From Candidatus Nitrosotalea okcheonensis (GTDB lineage: Archaea; Thermoproteota; Nitrososphaeria; Nitrososphaerales; Nitrosopumilaceae), in NCBI RefSeq assembly GCF_900177045.1, contig NZ_LT841358.1, positions 513,073 to 577,072 on the forward strand: a DNA stretch of 64,000 bases. Direction: 5' to 3'. Under the pieces are notes generated by a model that ran no database searches, had not been told where the DNA came from, and saw nothing but the letters and a program-made list of their open reading frames with translations. Position numbers and translations under genes: made by a program. Shown piece by piece: positions 16,035 through 23,862 of the stretch. How positions within the stretch are numbered: position 1 is the first letter of the stretch; every line of letters begins with the position of its first letter.

Positions 16035-16301
16035 TTATAGCATTCCTATCTTTGTAGCCAAGTCTCTTGCTTTTTCAATCGTCTGGAATTTTACAAAAGC
16101 TTTCTTACCATATACTGTTCTGCACACGTTCAACCCGATTGGATCTTCTTTGTATAGAAGTTTAATCGCTTCAATTATTTTTGGTTTGGTTGCCTCTTCT
16201 CTTACCAAGAAACAGATTCTGCTTTCATTTTCAACTAGTGCGAATGTCTTTTCAGTAATATACGGTTTGAGTATTATGTGATTTGCTTCTTCAACGTTCA
16301 T
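16035..16301 (-). CDS. rpl23: Ribosomal protein L23 (uL23)
   Basis: Large-subunit protein L23, 88 residues, docking site for SRP at the tunnel exit. The ILKPYITEKTFALVEN N-terminus and the FLVREEATKPKIIEAIKLLY helix are standard for the archaeal form. ATG at 16301 overlaps the end of L4 by four bases. The expected next gene, L2, is missing. Confidence 0.97.
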   Translation of the reverse strand: MNVEEANHIILKPYITEKTFALVENESRICFLVREEATKPKIIEAIKLLYKEDPIGLNVCRTVYGKKAFVKFQTIEKARDLATKIGML

Positions 16302-17113
16302 TTGTTGATCACCATGATTTCAAGATGAGGAGACTTTATTTTAGAAATCTCATCAATTGCACCCTTTGAAAATACTGTCAATCGTATAGGTTGTGCACCA
16401 GGGGCCAAGTCAAGTACACTAAGATTCTTTACGTTTACTACATCTACTCCCAAAAGTGAGCTTGATGCCTTTGAAAGATTCTTGGAATCTTTTACTACAA
16501 GCAATACACTCTTGCCCACCTTGGTTTTCCTGCCTCTGAGCAGTGGTTTTCCGGAACGGCCCTTTAGTCTGCTTTTCAGCCTGTCCACATCTTGTGACAA
16601 ATTTAGGGCATCTAAAACTTTGACTAGTTCTTTCGATTTTACTACTGATTCAATTTGATCAGATATGACTACTGGAAATGATTCAATCTTGTCTACTTTG
16701 TGGCCTCGAAGTTTTATCAATGCTGCAGATGCTGTTGCTGCCAATGCAGAACAAAGAGCAAGACGGTTTTCTTTCTTGTTTAGCATTTTATGTATAACTC
16801 GCTCAGATGTTGGCGGGTGTGCTTGCCTTCCTTTACGTGTCATTGCAACTCCACCAGCCTGACCTTGTCTTCCACCTCCACCGCCAGCCATTCTTGCAAC
16901 TCTTGCTTGGTGATGACCTGTTGGAGGACTGTTAGATTCTGCAACTACATCCATACCAGCATTTGGATATCTGCCCTGTCTTTGAAAAGAGTGAGATTCC
17001 AAGTGGACATATGCTTTGTGAATTAGCTCATTTCTAACCGGAGTTGAAAATACATGTGGCAATTCAACTTCGCCATCTTTTGAACCGGTTGTTGTAAAGA
17101 CTGGAACTTTCAT
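16298..17113 (-). CDS. rpl4: Ribosomal protein L4 (uL4, archaeal L1e type)
   Basis: Large-subunit protein L4, 271 residues. The tunnel-lining loop is the Gly/Arg-rich stretch ARMAGGGGGRQGQAGGVAM; the globular part includes RALCSALAATASAAL-like helices and SVLLVVKDSKNLSKASSSL. Length and motifs match archaeal L4 rather than the shorter bacterial form. ATG at 17113 overlaps the L3 stop by four bases. Confidence 0.97.
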   Translation of the reverse strand: MKVPVFTTTGSKDGEVELPHVFSTPVRNELIHKAYVHLESHSFQRQGRYPNAGMDVVAESNSPPTGHHQARVARMAGGGGGRQGQAGGVAMTRKGRQAHPPTSERVIHKMLNKKENRLALCSALAATASAALIKLRGHKVDKIESFPVVISDQIESVVKSKELVKVLDALNLSQDVDRLKSRLKGRSGKPLLRGRKTKVGKSVLLVVKDSKNLSKASSSLLGVDVVNVKNLSVLDLAPGAQPIRLTVFSKGAIDEISKIKSPHLEIMVINK

Positions 17114-18102
17114 ATCATAATCTCCAAGATCTTTGGTTGTGTGACCTTTGTCAATTTTGGTCTTACCGGCGCACGAAGTTTTACAAGTCTGCGATAAGTT
17201 CCCGGGATCGAACCGCGTATTACAACATAATCACCTTGCACCAAACCAAAATGTTTGTAACCACCAGGAGGATTGATTTTTAGTTCATCGTTTTGAGTAT
17301 TGCTTACTATCATGATTCTACTATTGTACTGAGTTCTTTGATGAAATCCTCGTTGACCTGCTCTTGGAACAGAGTACATGATTGTGGCAGGACTGATTGG
17401 ACCTAATGTACCAAGAGCTCTGACACTTTTTCTTGATTTGTGTTGTTTCTTTTTGACACCCCATCTTGCAATTGGACCTTCGATACCTTTTCCTTTTGTA
17501 ATTGCTGCAATATCAACTTCAACCCCTTTTTGAAAAACTTGATCTACTTTGACTTCTTTTCCCATGAGATCTTTCAAGAATGCAAATTGTTTTACAATAT
17601 CTCCGCCCTTTACTGCAACTTCAAAGACATAGGGTTTTTTTTGTTCAAGTCCTGCTTTTCTTGGAAGAATAGCTGCAATTGCAAAGAGTTCGTCAATTTG
17701 TGCAAGTGATTTTTCTGCTTTTTCTATTGCTTTTTCATCCAGTTTTGTTTTGAATAATCTTGAAAGTTCTTTTGGTAAATCTTTTGCATAAACGTCAAAA
17801 GTAGAATCTATTCCATACCTATCTCTAGAGTAACCCCTGATTCCAATTATCGACATTGGCGGGGTCACTACAACAGTGCCAAGTCCAACAAGTTGTTTTC
17901 CAAAGTTAGGAGTTTTTTCTCGATCGTCAATACTTGCTATGCGCATACAAGCTGCTTTGAATCCGGCATATCCTAGAAGTTTTGGTTGCTCTGATTTTAC
18001 ATCGGGCCAAGTTCTAATTCTGGCTTCCATGCTCTTCGCTCGTGCCCTTGGCAAATATGCAAGGCTTCCCCTCCTAGGCTGACTATGCTTCCTATGGCCC
18101 AT
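17110..18102 (-). CDS. rpl3: Ribosomal protein L3 (uL3)
   Basis: Large-subunit protein L3, 330 residues, reaching into the peptidyl transferase centre. The archaeal N-terminus MGHRKHSQPRRGSLAYLPRA and the core VDIAAITKGKGIEGPIARWG, RRLVKLRAPVRP are diagnostic. It is the first gene of the operon: ATG at 18102, with a TATA-like box at 18131-18136 about 30 bases upstream, so transcription probably begins near the start codon. Confidence 0.97.
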   Translation of the reverse strand: MGHRKHSQPRRGSLAYLPRARAKSMEARIRTWPDVKSEQPKLLGYAGFKAACMRIASIDDREKTPNFGKQLVGLGTVVVTPPMSIIGIRGYSRDRYGIDSTFDVYAKDLPKELSRLFKTKLDEKAIEKAEKSLAQIDELFAIAAILPRKAGLEQKKPYVFEVAVKGGDIVKQFAFLKDLMGKEVKVDQVFQKGVEVDIAAITKGKGIEGPIARWGVKKKQHKSRKSVRALGTLGPISPATIMYSVPRAGQRGFHQRTQYNSRIMIVSNTQNDELKINPPGGYKHFGLVQGDYVVIRGSIPGTYRRLVKLRAPVRPKLTKVTQPKILEIMI

Positions 18103-18127
18103 TGTTAAACAAAATTGTCGAAAAGCC

Positions 18128-18138
18128 CATTATAAGTC
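18128..18138 (-). promoter_or_regulatory. TATA-like box of the ribosomal operon
   Basis: On the minus strand CTTATAATGGG lies about 30 bases before the L3 ATG. The spacing fits an archaeal TATA box driving a nearly leaderless mRNA for the whole L3-to-L6 operon. Confidence 0.5.
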
Positions 18139-18180
18139 TATAATTAGAGGATGATTGGTTTTATTTTAAAAATTTAGATC

Positions 18181-18300
18181 CTAGTGTAAGAAATGCATCA
18201 CACTATTTACCATAAGTATGCCGCCAATTATTACTCCTGCAATACCTGCAATGATGCCAAAAAGTAAAAACTTCTTTTTGTCTAATGTTTTCTTGTCCAA
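18181..18300 (-). CDS. Small single-pass membrane protein
   Basis: A 39-residue frame from a TTG at 18300: a basic start (MDKKTLDKKKF), then one hydrophobic helix rich in Gly and Ile (residues 11-34), then a short C-terminal end. An in-frame stop 30 bases upstream limits the N-terminus. The composition is typical of a genuine membrane microprotein with Lys inside. It lies between the SPOUT gene and L3 on the same strand. Function unknown; the start codon is uncertain. Confidence 0.45.
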   Translation of the reverse strand: MDKKTLDKKKFLLFGIIAGIAGVIIGGILMVNSVMHFLH

Positions 18301-18330
18301 TGTTCTGCCACCGACGATCCCGTATTAAAA

Positions 18331-19146
18331 CTAGTTACGGGTCAGGGTGTTCAAAACTGCAAGAGTTCCAAGAATTGCTTCTTCCAGTCTGACTGTTTCG
18401 GTTGCCTGATCTGAAAAGAAATTTAGTACCTGAGATTTAGGAATGTGACCAATATTTTTTCCCAGGATCTCATGAACTCCTTTTTTCGGCGAGCCAAAAA
18501 TGAGCAATATGTGTTCGTGTGAGATCTCATCAAAGTATTTTTGTGTCTTGTGGATTGATTTCCCCTTTCTTGATGTGAGTATAACAGTAGATCCCCAAGT
18601 AGTAAGAAATGTGTATAGATTTGACACTTCTTTTACGTCATATCCCCAATATTGTGAGATCTCTTCTTTTTCGATCTGTTTTACTGTCAATGCTGGATAT
18701 CCTTCCTTGAATTTGACGATTATTCTTTTTCCATCATCATCTTTGCTGTAAAATGGAATAAGTTGTTCAAAACCCACATTTACGAATTTTTTTCCTTTGT
18801 ATTGTACCACAACTCCATCTCTGACATCTCCTGCCCTGATTTTTTTCGGATCAGATGTTTGTATATGAGATGGGATCTTGAGCGGACTCAGACTTCCTGC
18901 AAACTGGAATTCATCGCTTATTGGATAAAGTATTCTGCGTAAATATTGCGGGGTTTCAAGATAACGAAGTAGATTTCTAAGTAATGATCTATCTCGGTCA
19001 GAACCGCTTTGTTCCTTGTAGATGTAAATTGTATCTATATGAAATATTGAACATGCCCTTGCAATCTGAGATATTTTCATTGCCTTGTCAAGCGGAGTTG
19101 GTTCTTCAGAAAGTGATGAGTCTGGAATAGCTATTGAAACTTTCAA
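18331..19146 (-). CDS. SPOUT-class RNA methyltransferase (COG2106 type)
   Basis: A 271-residue protein of the SPOUT superfamily that archaea usually encode next to L3. It starts MKVSIAIPDSSLSEE, a typical opening of the family, then has RNLLRYLETPQYLRR and a C-terminal knot region with ILLIFGSPKKGVHEILG and SQATETVRLEEAILGTLAVLN-like elements that bind SAM. Likely an rRNA methylase (uridine N3 is the activity proposed for relatives); the exact target is an inference. ATG at 19146. Confidence 0.85.
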   Translation of the reverse strand: MKVSIAIPDSSLSEEPTPLDKAMKISQIARACSIFHIDTIYIYKEQSGSDRDRSLLRNLLRYLETPQYLRRILYPISDEFQFAGSLSPLKIPSHIQTSDPKKIRAGDVRDGVVVQYKGKKFVNVGFEQLIPFYSKDDDGKRIIVKFKEGYPALTVKQIEKEEISQYWGYDVKEVSNLYTFLTTWGSTVILTSRKGKSIHKTQKYFDEISHEHILLIFGSPKKGVHEILGKNIGHIPKSQVLNFFSDQATETVRLEEAILGTLAVLNTLTRN

Positions 19147-19184
19147 TGTATGTCCTAGATTATTGTGCTATAAAATATTAGATG

Positions 19185-19934
19185 CTACTTGGGTCTCTTG
19201 GCAATATTTTCTTTTGCCTTGACAGCAAATTGTTCAATATCTTTTTCGCTTGTTCTCGTCAACTGTTTTGTGGCAATTGGAATTTGTGACATTTTGATGT
19301 GTTTGGTGCCTTCTTTTTCTTCGCTGACAAGATAGATAGACTCGATTGCCATAGCTGCTGCATCTTCAACAGACATGTCCTTTTTGTAATTCTTTTCCAA
19401 AAATTCTGTAACTTGATCTGCACCTGCTCCAATAGCCACTGCATCATATGAGATGTATGTTCCACTTGGGTCAGTCAAGTATATCATGCTACCACTTTTG
19501 TCAATTCCTGCAATTATGAGTGCAACACCAAATGGTCTCACACCTGCGTATTGAGTATATTGTTGGGCTTGATCTGCCAAGTGTTTTGCTACTGCCTCTA
19601 CCTCTATTGGTTCATCATATATCATTCTGTTACTTTGCGAAAAGAATCGTGCGTTATCAACTTGGGATCTTGCATCAGGAATGTAACCTGCTGCTGCCAC
19701 TCCAATGTGATCATCGACTTGAAATATTTTTTGAGTAACATCAGAATTTTGTAATTTTCGTGGCTTTTCTTCCACTGCAAGTATTATGCCATCTTTGCTC
19801 TTGATACCAATTGCAAGAGTGCCTCTTCGTACTGTTTCTATTGCATATTCTACTTGGTAAAGTCTGCCATCAGGAGAAAAGACTGTAATTGCCCTATCAT
19901 AACCTGCTGCAGCTGGTAGCATTTCAAAATTCAT
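19185..19934 (-). CDS. psmA: Proteasome subunit alpha
   Basis: Alpha subunit of the archaeal 20S proteasome, forming the outer gating rings. The diagnostic N-terminus GYDRAITVFSPDGRLYQVEY is present, followed by KSKDGIILAVEEKP and the substrate-channel helices. Family length is about 240-250 residues. Possible ATGs are at 19934 and 19922; I take 19934 because an AT-rich box at about 19950-19960 gives roughly the archaeal TATA distance. It is divergent from the DUF371 gene with about 40 bases between starts. Confidence 0.95.
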   Translation of the reverse strand: MNFEMLPAAAGYDRAITVFSPDGRLYQVEYAIETVRRGTLAIGIKSKDGIILAVEEKPRKLQNSDVTQKIFQVDDHIGVAAAGYIPDARSQVDNARFFSQSNRMIYDEPIEVEAVAKHLADQAQQYTQYAGVRPFGVALIIAGIDKSGSMIYLTDPSGTYISYDAVAIGAGADQVTEFLEKNYKKDMSVEDAAAMAIESIYLVSEEKEGTKHIKMSQIPIATKQLTRTSEKDIEQFAVKAKENIAKRPK

Positions 19935-19973
19935 CCTTTGAAGGTTTAATTTAAGTTTATACAACTTGAAAGC

Positions 19974-20390
19974 GTGCGTTTTGAGATCTCATTTCATGGT
20001 CACAAAAATGTAAGATCACTTCATCCAAAATCAATCGAGATAACAACTGATCCAGATCTTACGGTAAATGGAGATTGTATTGTAGGCGTAGGAGCTTCAT
20101 GTGGTTGTCTTGGAATTCCAGATGAAATGAAAATACTGTTAAGAAAGCCTCAATCAAAGGTTACATGTACCATACTTGTTGAAGATCTTTCATTTAAGAT
20201 CACAGGAAGTGGTAGTGAAAAACTTACTCTGGCAAACCCACATGACATTGTTATTAGAAAAAGCAATTTCACATGTCCTAGGACATTGTCAATCGGATGC
20301 GATATTGCATCAGATGCAATTCCCCGTCAAATGATAAAGGCCTTGCAGAACCCATGGACCATAGGAATTTTTAGAATAGAAGTAAAGTGA
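19974..20390 (+). CDS. DUF371 family protein
   Basis: A 138-residue archaeal protein of unknown function. Family traits are FHGHKNVRSLHPKSIEIT near the N-terminus, the Cys-Gly stretch GASCGCLGI and the C-terminal NPHDIVIRKSNFTCPRTLSI, which is highly conserved in DUF371. It starts with GTG at 19974. It is divergent from the proteasome alpha gene, a neighbourhood that does not reveal its job. Cytoplasmic by appearance. Confidence 0.85.
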   Translation: MRFEISFHGHKNVRSLHPKSIEITTDPDLTVNGDCIVGVGASCGCLGIPDEMKILLRKPQSKVTCTILVEDLSFKITGSGSEKLTLANPHDIVIRKSNFTCPRTLSIGCDIASDAIPRQMIKALQNPWTIGIFRIEVK

Positions 20391-20395
20391 AGAAT

Positions 20396-20932
20396 TTATT
20401 TTTGCAAAAGCAATTGCCCGTTATTTTCAAACACTCTAGTCATTGCCCTGTTAACAATCTCCATCACGATTTGTTCCTCATAATTCGATTCGGCAGTGAC
20501 ATTCTTGGAATTTTTTTTCTTTATTTTTGATCCAGTGTTCTCTGCAATATTTTTTATTACTTTTTCCAGTTTGACTGAAGTGTCTGCAATTGTCTTTGAA
20601 AACTCGGTTTCAAAATTGGCAGGAAGTTTTGTTCCCATGACCCGAACAGATGTACCATAATATTTCATTACTGCGCCCCGGACTTCTTCCATTTTTACAA
20701 TTTCGATCAGTCCTGCATTTTTTAGGATATCAAGATGATGTCTTATGGTGGTGGTTGCTTTTCTATATCCAATCTTGTTAAGTTCCTCAACAATCTGTTC
20801 TGTAGCAAATTGCTTATGATACAAGATTTGTAGAATCTTTATTCTTGCAGCATCATCAAGGGCTTTTGCTTGATCTGCATTAGTGCTAAGTATTTTGCTT
20901 ATTTTGAGTTCTTTTTGTAGCAGTGTAGACAT
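20396..20932 (-). CDS. Winged-helix transcriptional regulator (ArsR-like)
   Basis: A 178-residue regulator. Residues about 20-90 form a winged helix: DDAARIKILQILYHKQFATEQIVEEL, recognition helix KATTTIRHHLDILKNAGLIEI and a wing with YYGTSVRV. The rest is helical and basic with no metal-binding Cys set, so the ligand is unknown. ATG at 20932. Its end is five bases from the end of the convergent DUF371 gene. The 336-base gap upstream contains a palindrome at 21145-21158. Confidence 0.85.
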   Translation of the reverse strand: MSTLLQKELKISKILSTNADQAKALDDAARIKILQILYHKQFATEQIVEELNKIGYRKATTTIRHHLDILKNAGLIEIVKMEEVRGAVMKYYGTSVRVMGTKLPANFETEFSKTIADTSVKLEKVIKNIAENTGSKIKKKNSKNVTAESNYEEQIVMEIVNRAMTRVFENNGQLLLQK

Positions 20933-21268
20933 TTTACAGACTCTACTTTTGTAGTTATCCTAAAAGATCAAGAGATCATATTTTTTTGTCCATTACGTAA
21001 CTTTTTTTTATGTTCCAAGTTTGGTCAATTCACAGCAATGTTTCCAGATACGATACCATAAACTATGGCATATACTAATTCAAATCATAATAGTATCAAC
21101 AAATCAATAACAGTGTCATGTAGATCATACCATTACTAGTGTAATTGTACCGGTACAAAAAATACTAAAAATTTAAAAAAAATGAAAAAATGAAAAACTT
21201 GCAAAAATATAACATCAAACGAGCAGCAAGAAACAAAAAATACGGACGACCCAAATCAGAAATTCGAG
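20933..21268. other. Intergenic region with palindromes and a very short basic ORF
   Basis: AT-rich, between the winged-helix gene and purC. It holds ATTAC-TAGT-GTAAT at 21132-21145 and the perfect palindrome at 21145-21158. A 29-codon plus-strand frame at 21190-21279 encodes a very basic peptide (MKNLQKYNIKRAARNKKYG at its start) and runs 11 bases into the end of purC; whether it is expressed cannot be told. Confidence 0.4.
21145..21158. promoter_or_regulatory. 14-bp palindrome, possible operator
   Basis: TTGTACCGGTACAA is a perfect inverted repeat, directly abutting another inverted repeat (ATTAC...GTAAT, 21132-21145). It is about 210 bases upstream of the winged-helix gene start at 20932 and 32 bases upstream of the short basic ORF at 21190. 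A regulator site is likely from its symmetry; its owner is unknown. Confidence 0.4.
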
Positions 21269-22108
21269 TTAAAACTTGATTCCAGTTATCTTTTCGTATG
21301 CAGTAATGTATCTTGATGACAATTCAAGACATAGTGCATCAGAGAGTGGTGGTGCAATTGGTTCTTTTCCAGCATCCCTGTCATCTTCAAACTTTTTTTG
21401 ATATCCGTTTGATGCAAGCCAATCACGCAATAGCTGTTTGTCAAAACTTTCTTGAATGTGTCCTATATGATACGATTCTTTTGGCCACAATCGGTATTCG
21501 TCAGGTCCAATTGAATCGCCAAGTAAAATCTCATCTCCCACCTTACCAAACTCTAGCTTCAGGTCAGCTAGAACAAATCCTGCAGCATCTGCAATTTTAA
21601 ACATCTGTCCATAAATCTCAAGTGACGTGGTTTCAAGCCACTCATACTCGTTTTTACTTACAAGGTTTCTATCAATTGCATCCTGCTTTGATATTGGAAC
21701 ATCATGTGTTTCGGATTTTGTAGTAGGATCAAAGATCGGAGTGGGTAGTTTTGCTGCAAGTTGTGAAATAAAACCGTCTGGCAACTTGACTTTACCATCT
21801 TTCCATCTTTGAACCAGGCTACCGTAAAAATATCCACGTACCACACATTCAATTGGAATCATTTGCATTTTTTTTACCACAATTTTGTACTTTCCTTCTG
21901 TTCGGACGTAATGATTTTTTGTCGGTAGTTTTTTGAACCAAAATTCAGCAAACCTGCACAACACCTCACCTTTTCGTGGAATCGGAGTTGGGAATTTTAC
22001 ATCAAATGCAGACACCCTGTCTGAGAAATGAAATAAAATATTGCCGTCTGGAAGCTCGTAAATGTCTTTTACCTTTCCTGAGCGTAAAAACTTCAAACAG
22101 GCGGTCAT
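21269..22108 (-). CDS. purC: SAICAR synthetase
   Basis: PurC joins aspartate to CAIR using ATP in purine synthesis. Signatures are GKVKDIYELPDGNILFHFSD at the N-terminus, IPIECVVRGYFYGSL, and TKSETHDVPISKQ followed by DFKLE-type DLKLEFG. At 279 residues it is a normal single-domain PurC. ATG at 22108. It is the last of the minus-strand purQ-purL-purF-RAM-purC series, 70 bases after the RAM gene. Confidence 0.96.
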   Translation of the reverse strand: MTACLKFLRSGKVKDIYELPDGNILFHFSDRVSAFDVKFPTPIPRKGEVLCRFAEFWFKKLPTKNHYVRTEGKYKIVVKKMQMIPIECVVRGYFYGSLVQRWKDGKVKLPDGFISQLAAKLPTPIFDPTTKSETHDVPISKQDAIDRNLVSKNEYEWLETTSLEIYGQMFKIADAAGFVLADLKLEFGKVGDEILLGDSIGPDEYRLWPKESYHIGHIQESFDKQLLRDWLASNGYQKKFEDDRDAGKEPIAPPLSDALCLELSSRYITAYEKITGIKF

Positions 22109-22178
22109 TGAACTGGCTGGGATTTAAACTGATATACATTCAAGATTTCCGATAATCAAAAAGAGGGTTAATTCTCGC

Positions 22179-22433
22179 TTATTTTGTGTTCTTGCCAGCA
22201 AGTGCAGGTAGAGTAGTGGTAGAAAGAACGTTTTGCACCATGCGGATTTTTTTTGTAATGATCTTATCCAATTCTGGTCTTGTAGGAGCCTGAACCTTGA
22301 CAAATATATCATACTGCCCAAATGTTCCTGTCGCTTCTTTTACTCCATCAATCTTGAGAATATCGTTCATGACATCCATTTCATGCCCCATCTTGCTTTT
22401 CACCAAGACAAATGAGAGTTCCATATCATTCAC
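22179..22433 (-). CDS. Lrp/AsnC ligand-binding (RAM) domain protein without HTH
   Basis: An 84-residue stand-alone RAM domain, the effector-binding half of Lrp/AsnC regulators: LSFVLVKSKMGHEMDVMNDI, VKEATGTFGQYDIFVKVQAP and a final beta strand. With no helix-turn-helix it cannot bind DNA itself; such proteins bind amino acids or pair with full Lrp proteins. Its start overlaps the purF end by eight bases, so it is co-translated with purine genes. A relative lies at 32199-32429. Confidence 0.88.
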   Translation of the reverse strand: MNDMELSFVLVKSKMGHEMDVMNDILKIDGVKEATGTFGQYDIFVKVQAPTRPELDKIITKKIRMVQNVLSTTTLPALAGKNTK

Positions 22434-23862
22434 CTTTGATTTCTGCCCTTGTTTTAAACATAGGCTTTATTCCCAGTGTAGAATAGTCTCCGCTTGAGCA
22501 AGTAAAACACATTGAGTTAGAATCCATTCCAACTGCATCTGCGAGGTTCTTTGCATCATTATAACCAAGAAAATCTGCCCCAATAAGCTGCCTTACTTTT
22601 TCAGTAATTTCATCTTCAGTGTATTTTTTTCCATCACCCATGTATGTTACAAGTTCATCTTGTGATGGAAAGTCAATTCCAGCATAACATGGGAATTGAA
22701 TTTGTGGGAATGTTATCACCATGCTTATCTTTTTTGCACCTGCTCTACGCAGAGCCTTGATGATTGCCTTTGAGCTAGTACCTCGAACAAGACTATCATC
22801 AACAACAACTACATGTTTTCCGGATATGACCTGTGTGATTGGAATTATCCAGCGATTAATTTCAACTCTATCTGCCTGATGTGGTTCAATAAAGCTGCGC
22901 AATGGGCCCTTTCGGCTATACCTATCTTTGAGTAATCCTTCTTCAAATGGCACTCCAAGCTCTTGTGCATATCCAAGTGCTGCAGGCCTTGCAGAATCAG
23001 GAACCGGGATTACAATATCTGCATCCTTTATTGCAAACTTGCGAGCAAGAAATTGCCCAATCCTTTTTCTTGCCAGATAAATGTTAGAGCCCTCCATTAC
23101 ACTTGAGGGATGTGCAAAATAGGTAAATTCGAACGAACAGTGAGCTGGTTTTTTTTCTTCTGAAAACATTTCAGATTCCAAACCAGTATTACTGATTTTC
23201 AATAGTTCACCAGGTTTTACATCACGGATAAGTTGTGCTCCCACTGCAGAAAGTGCTGCAGATTCGGAAGCAACAATGTATGTATTATTATCTTTTCTAT
23301 ATCCTAAAACCATCGGTCTGAATCCTTTTGGATCACGTGCTGCATAAACAGCATTGTCATCAGATACAAATGTAAAACAGAACGAGCCAACCATTTCATT
23401 TTTTAAAATAGATAATGCATTTCCAAGCTTTCCATTATCTGCCATCAGTGTAACAAGCCTCTGGGCTGCAATCAGCGTATCACTGACATTTTGAGGAGTA
23501 AAGGTGCATCCCCCTACCATTCCGGTGAGTTCTTCTACGTTAGAAATAGTACCATTGTGAGCAACACATAGGTCTTTTACCTTGAGCGGTTGAGCATTTT
23601 CCAAGTTACTTTTGCCCATGGTAGAATATCTGACATGACCTATTGCCGCAGGTGATTCGTACTCACGTGTAACTTTGTCAAACTCTGATATTGCCGAGGA
23701 GACAAGTCCAATCTGTTTATGCGGTTGTTTTTTTGGTATTGCTACGCCCCATGCTTCCTGGCCCCTGTGTTGAAGTGCACGCAGTGAATCAATCACCATC
23801 GGAATAACATTTACACCATCCAGACTAAATATTCCGACTACACCACAGTTTTCCTTAACCAT
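22426..23862 (-). CDS. purF: Amidophosphoribosyltransferase
   Basis: PurF makes phosphoribosylamine from PRPP and glutamine, the first committed purine step. The N-terminal glutaminase nucleophile is Cys6 (ENCGVVGIF), implying removal of a five-residue propeptide. RALQHRGQEAWG and HNGTISNVEEL belong to the glutaminase domain; the PRPP-binding loop is VVVDDSLVRGTSSK. 478 residues, normal. ATG at 23862 overlaps purL by eight bases. Confidence 0.97.
   Translation of the reverse strand: MVKENCGVVGIFSLDGVNVIPMVIDSLRALQHRGQEAWGVAIPKKQPHKQIGLVSSAISEFDKVTREYESPAAIGHVRYSTMGKSNLENAQPLKVKDLCVAHNGTISNVEELTGMVGGCTFTPQNVSDTLIAAQRLVTLMADNGKLGNALSILKNEMVGSFCFTFVSDDNAVYAARDPKGFRPMVLGYRKDNNTYIVASESAALSAVGAQLIRDVKPGELLKISNTGLESEMFSEEKKPAHCSFEFTYFAHPSSVMEGSNIYLARKRIGQFLARKFAIKDADIVIPVPDSARPAALGYAQELGVPFEEGLLKDRYSRKGPLRSFIEPHQADRVEINRWIIPITQVISGKHVVVVDDSLVRGTSSKAIIKALRRAGAKKISMVITFPQIQFPCYAGIDFPSQDELVTYMGDGKKYTEDEITEKVRQLIGADFLGYNDAKNLADAVGMDSNSMCFTCSSGDYSTLGIKPMFKTRAEIKGE

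Noticed and set aside
19259-19754. Alternative frames in the proteasome alpha gene
   Set aside because: All overlap the strongly conserved PsmA frame on either strand.
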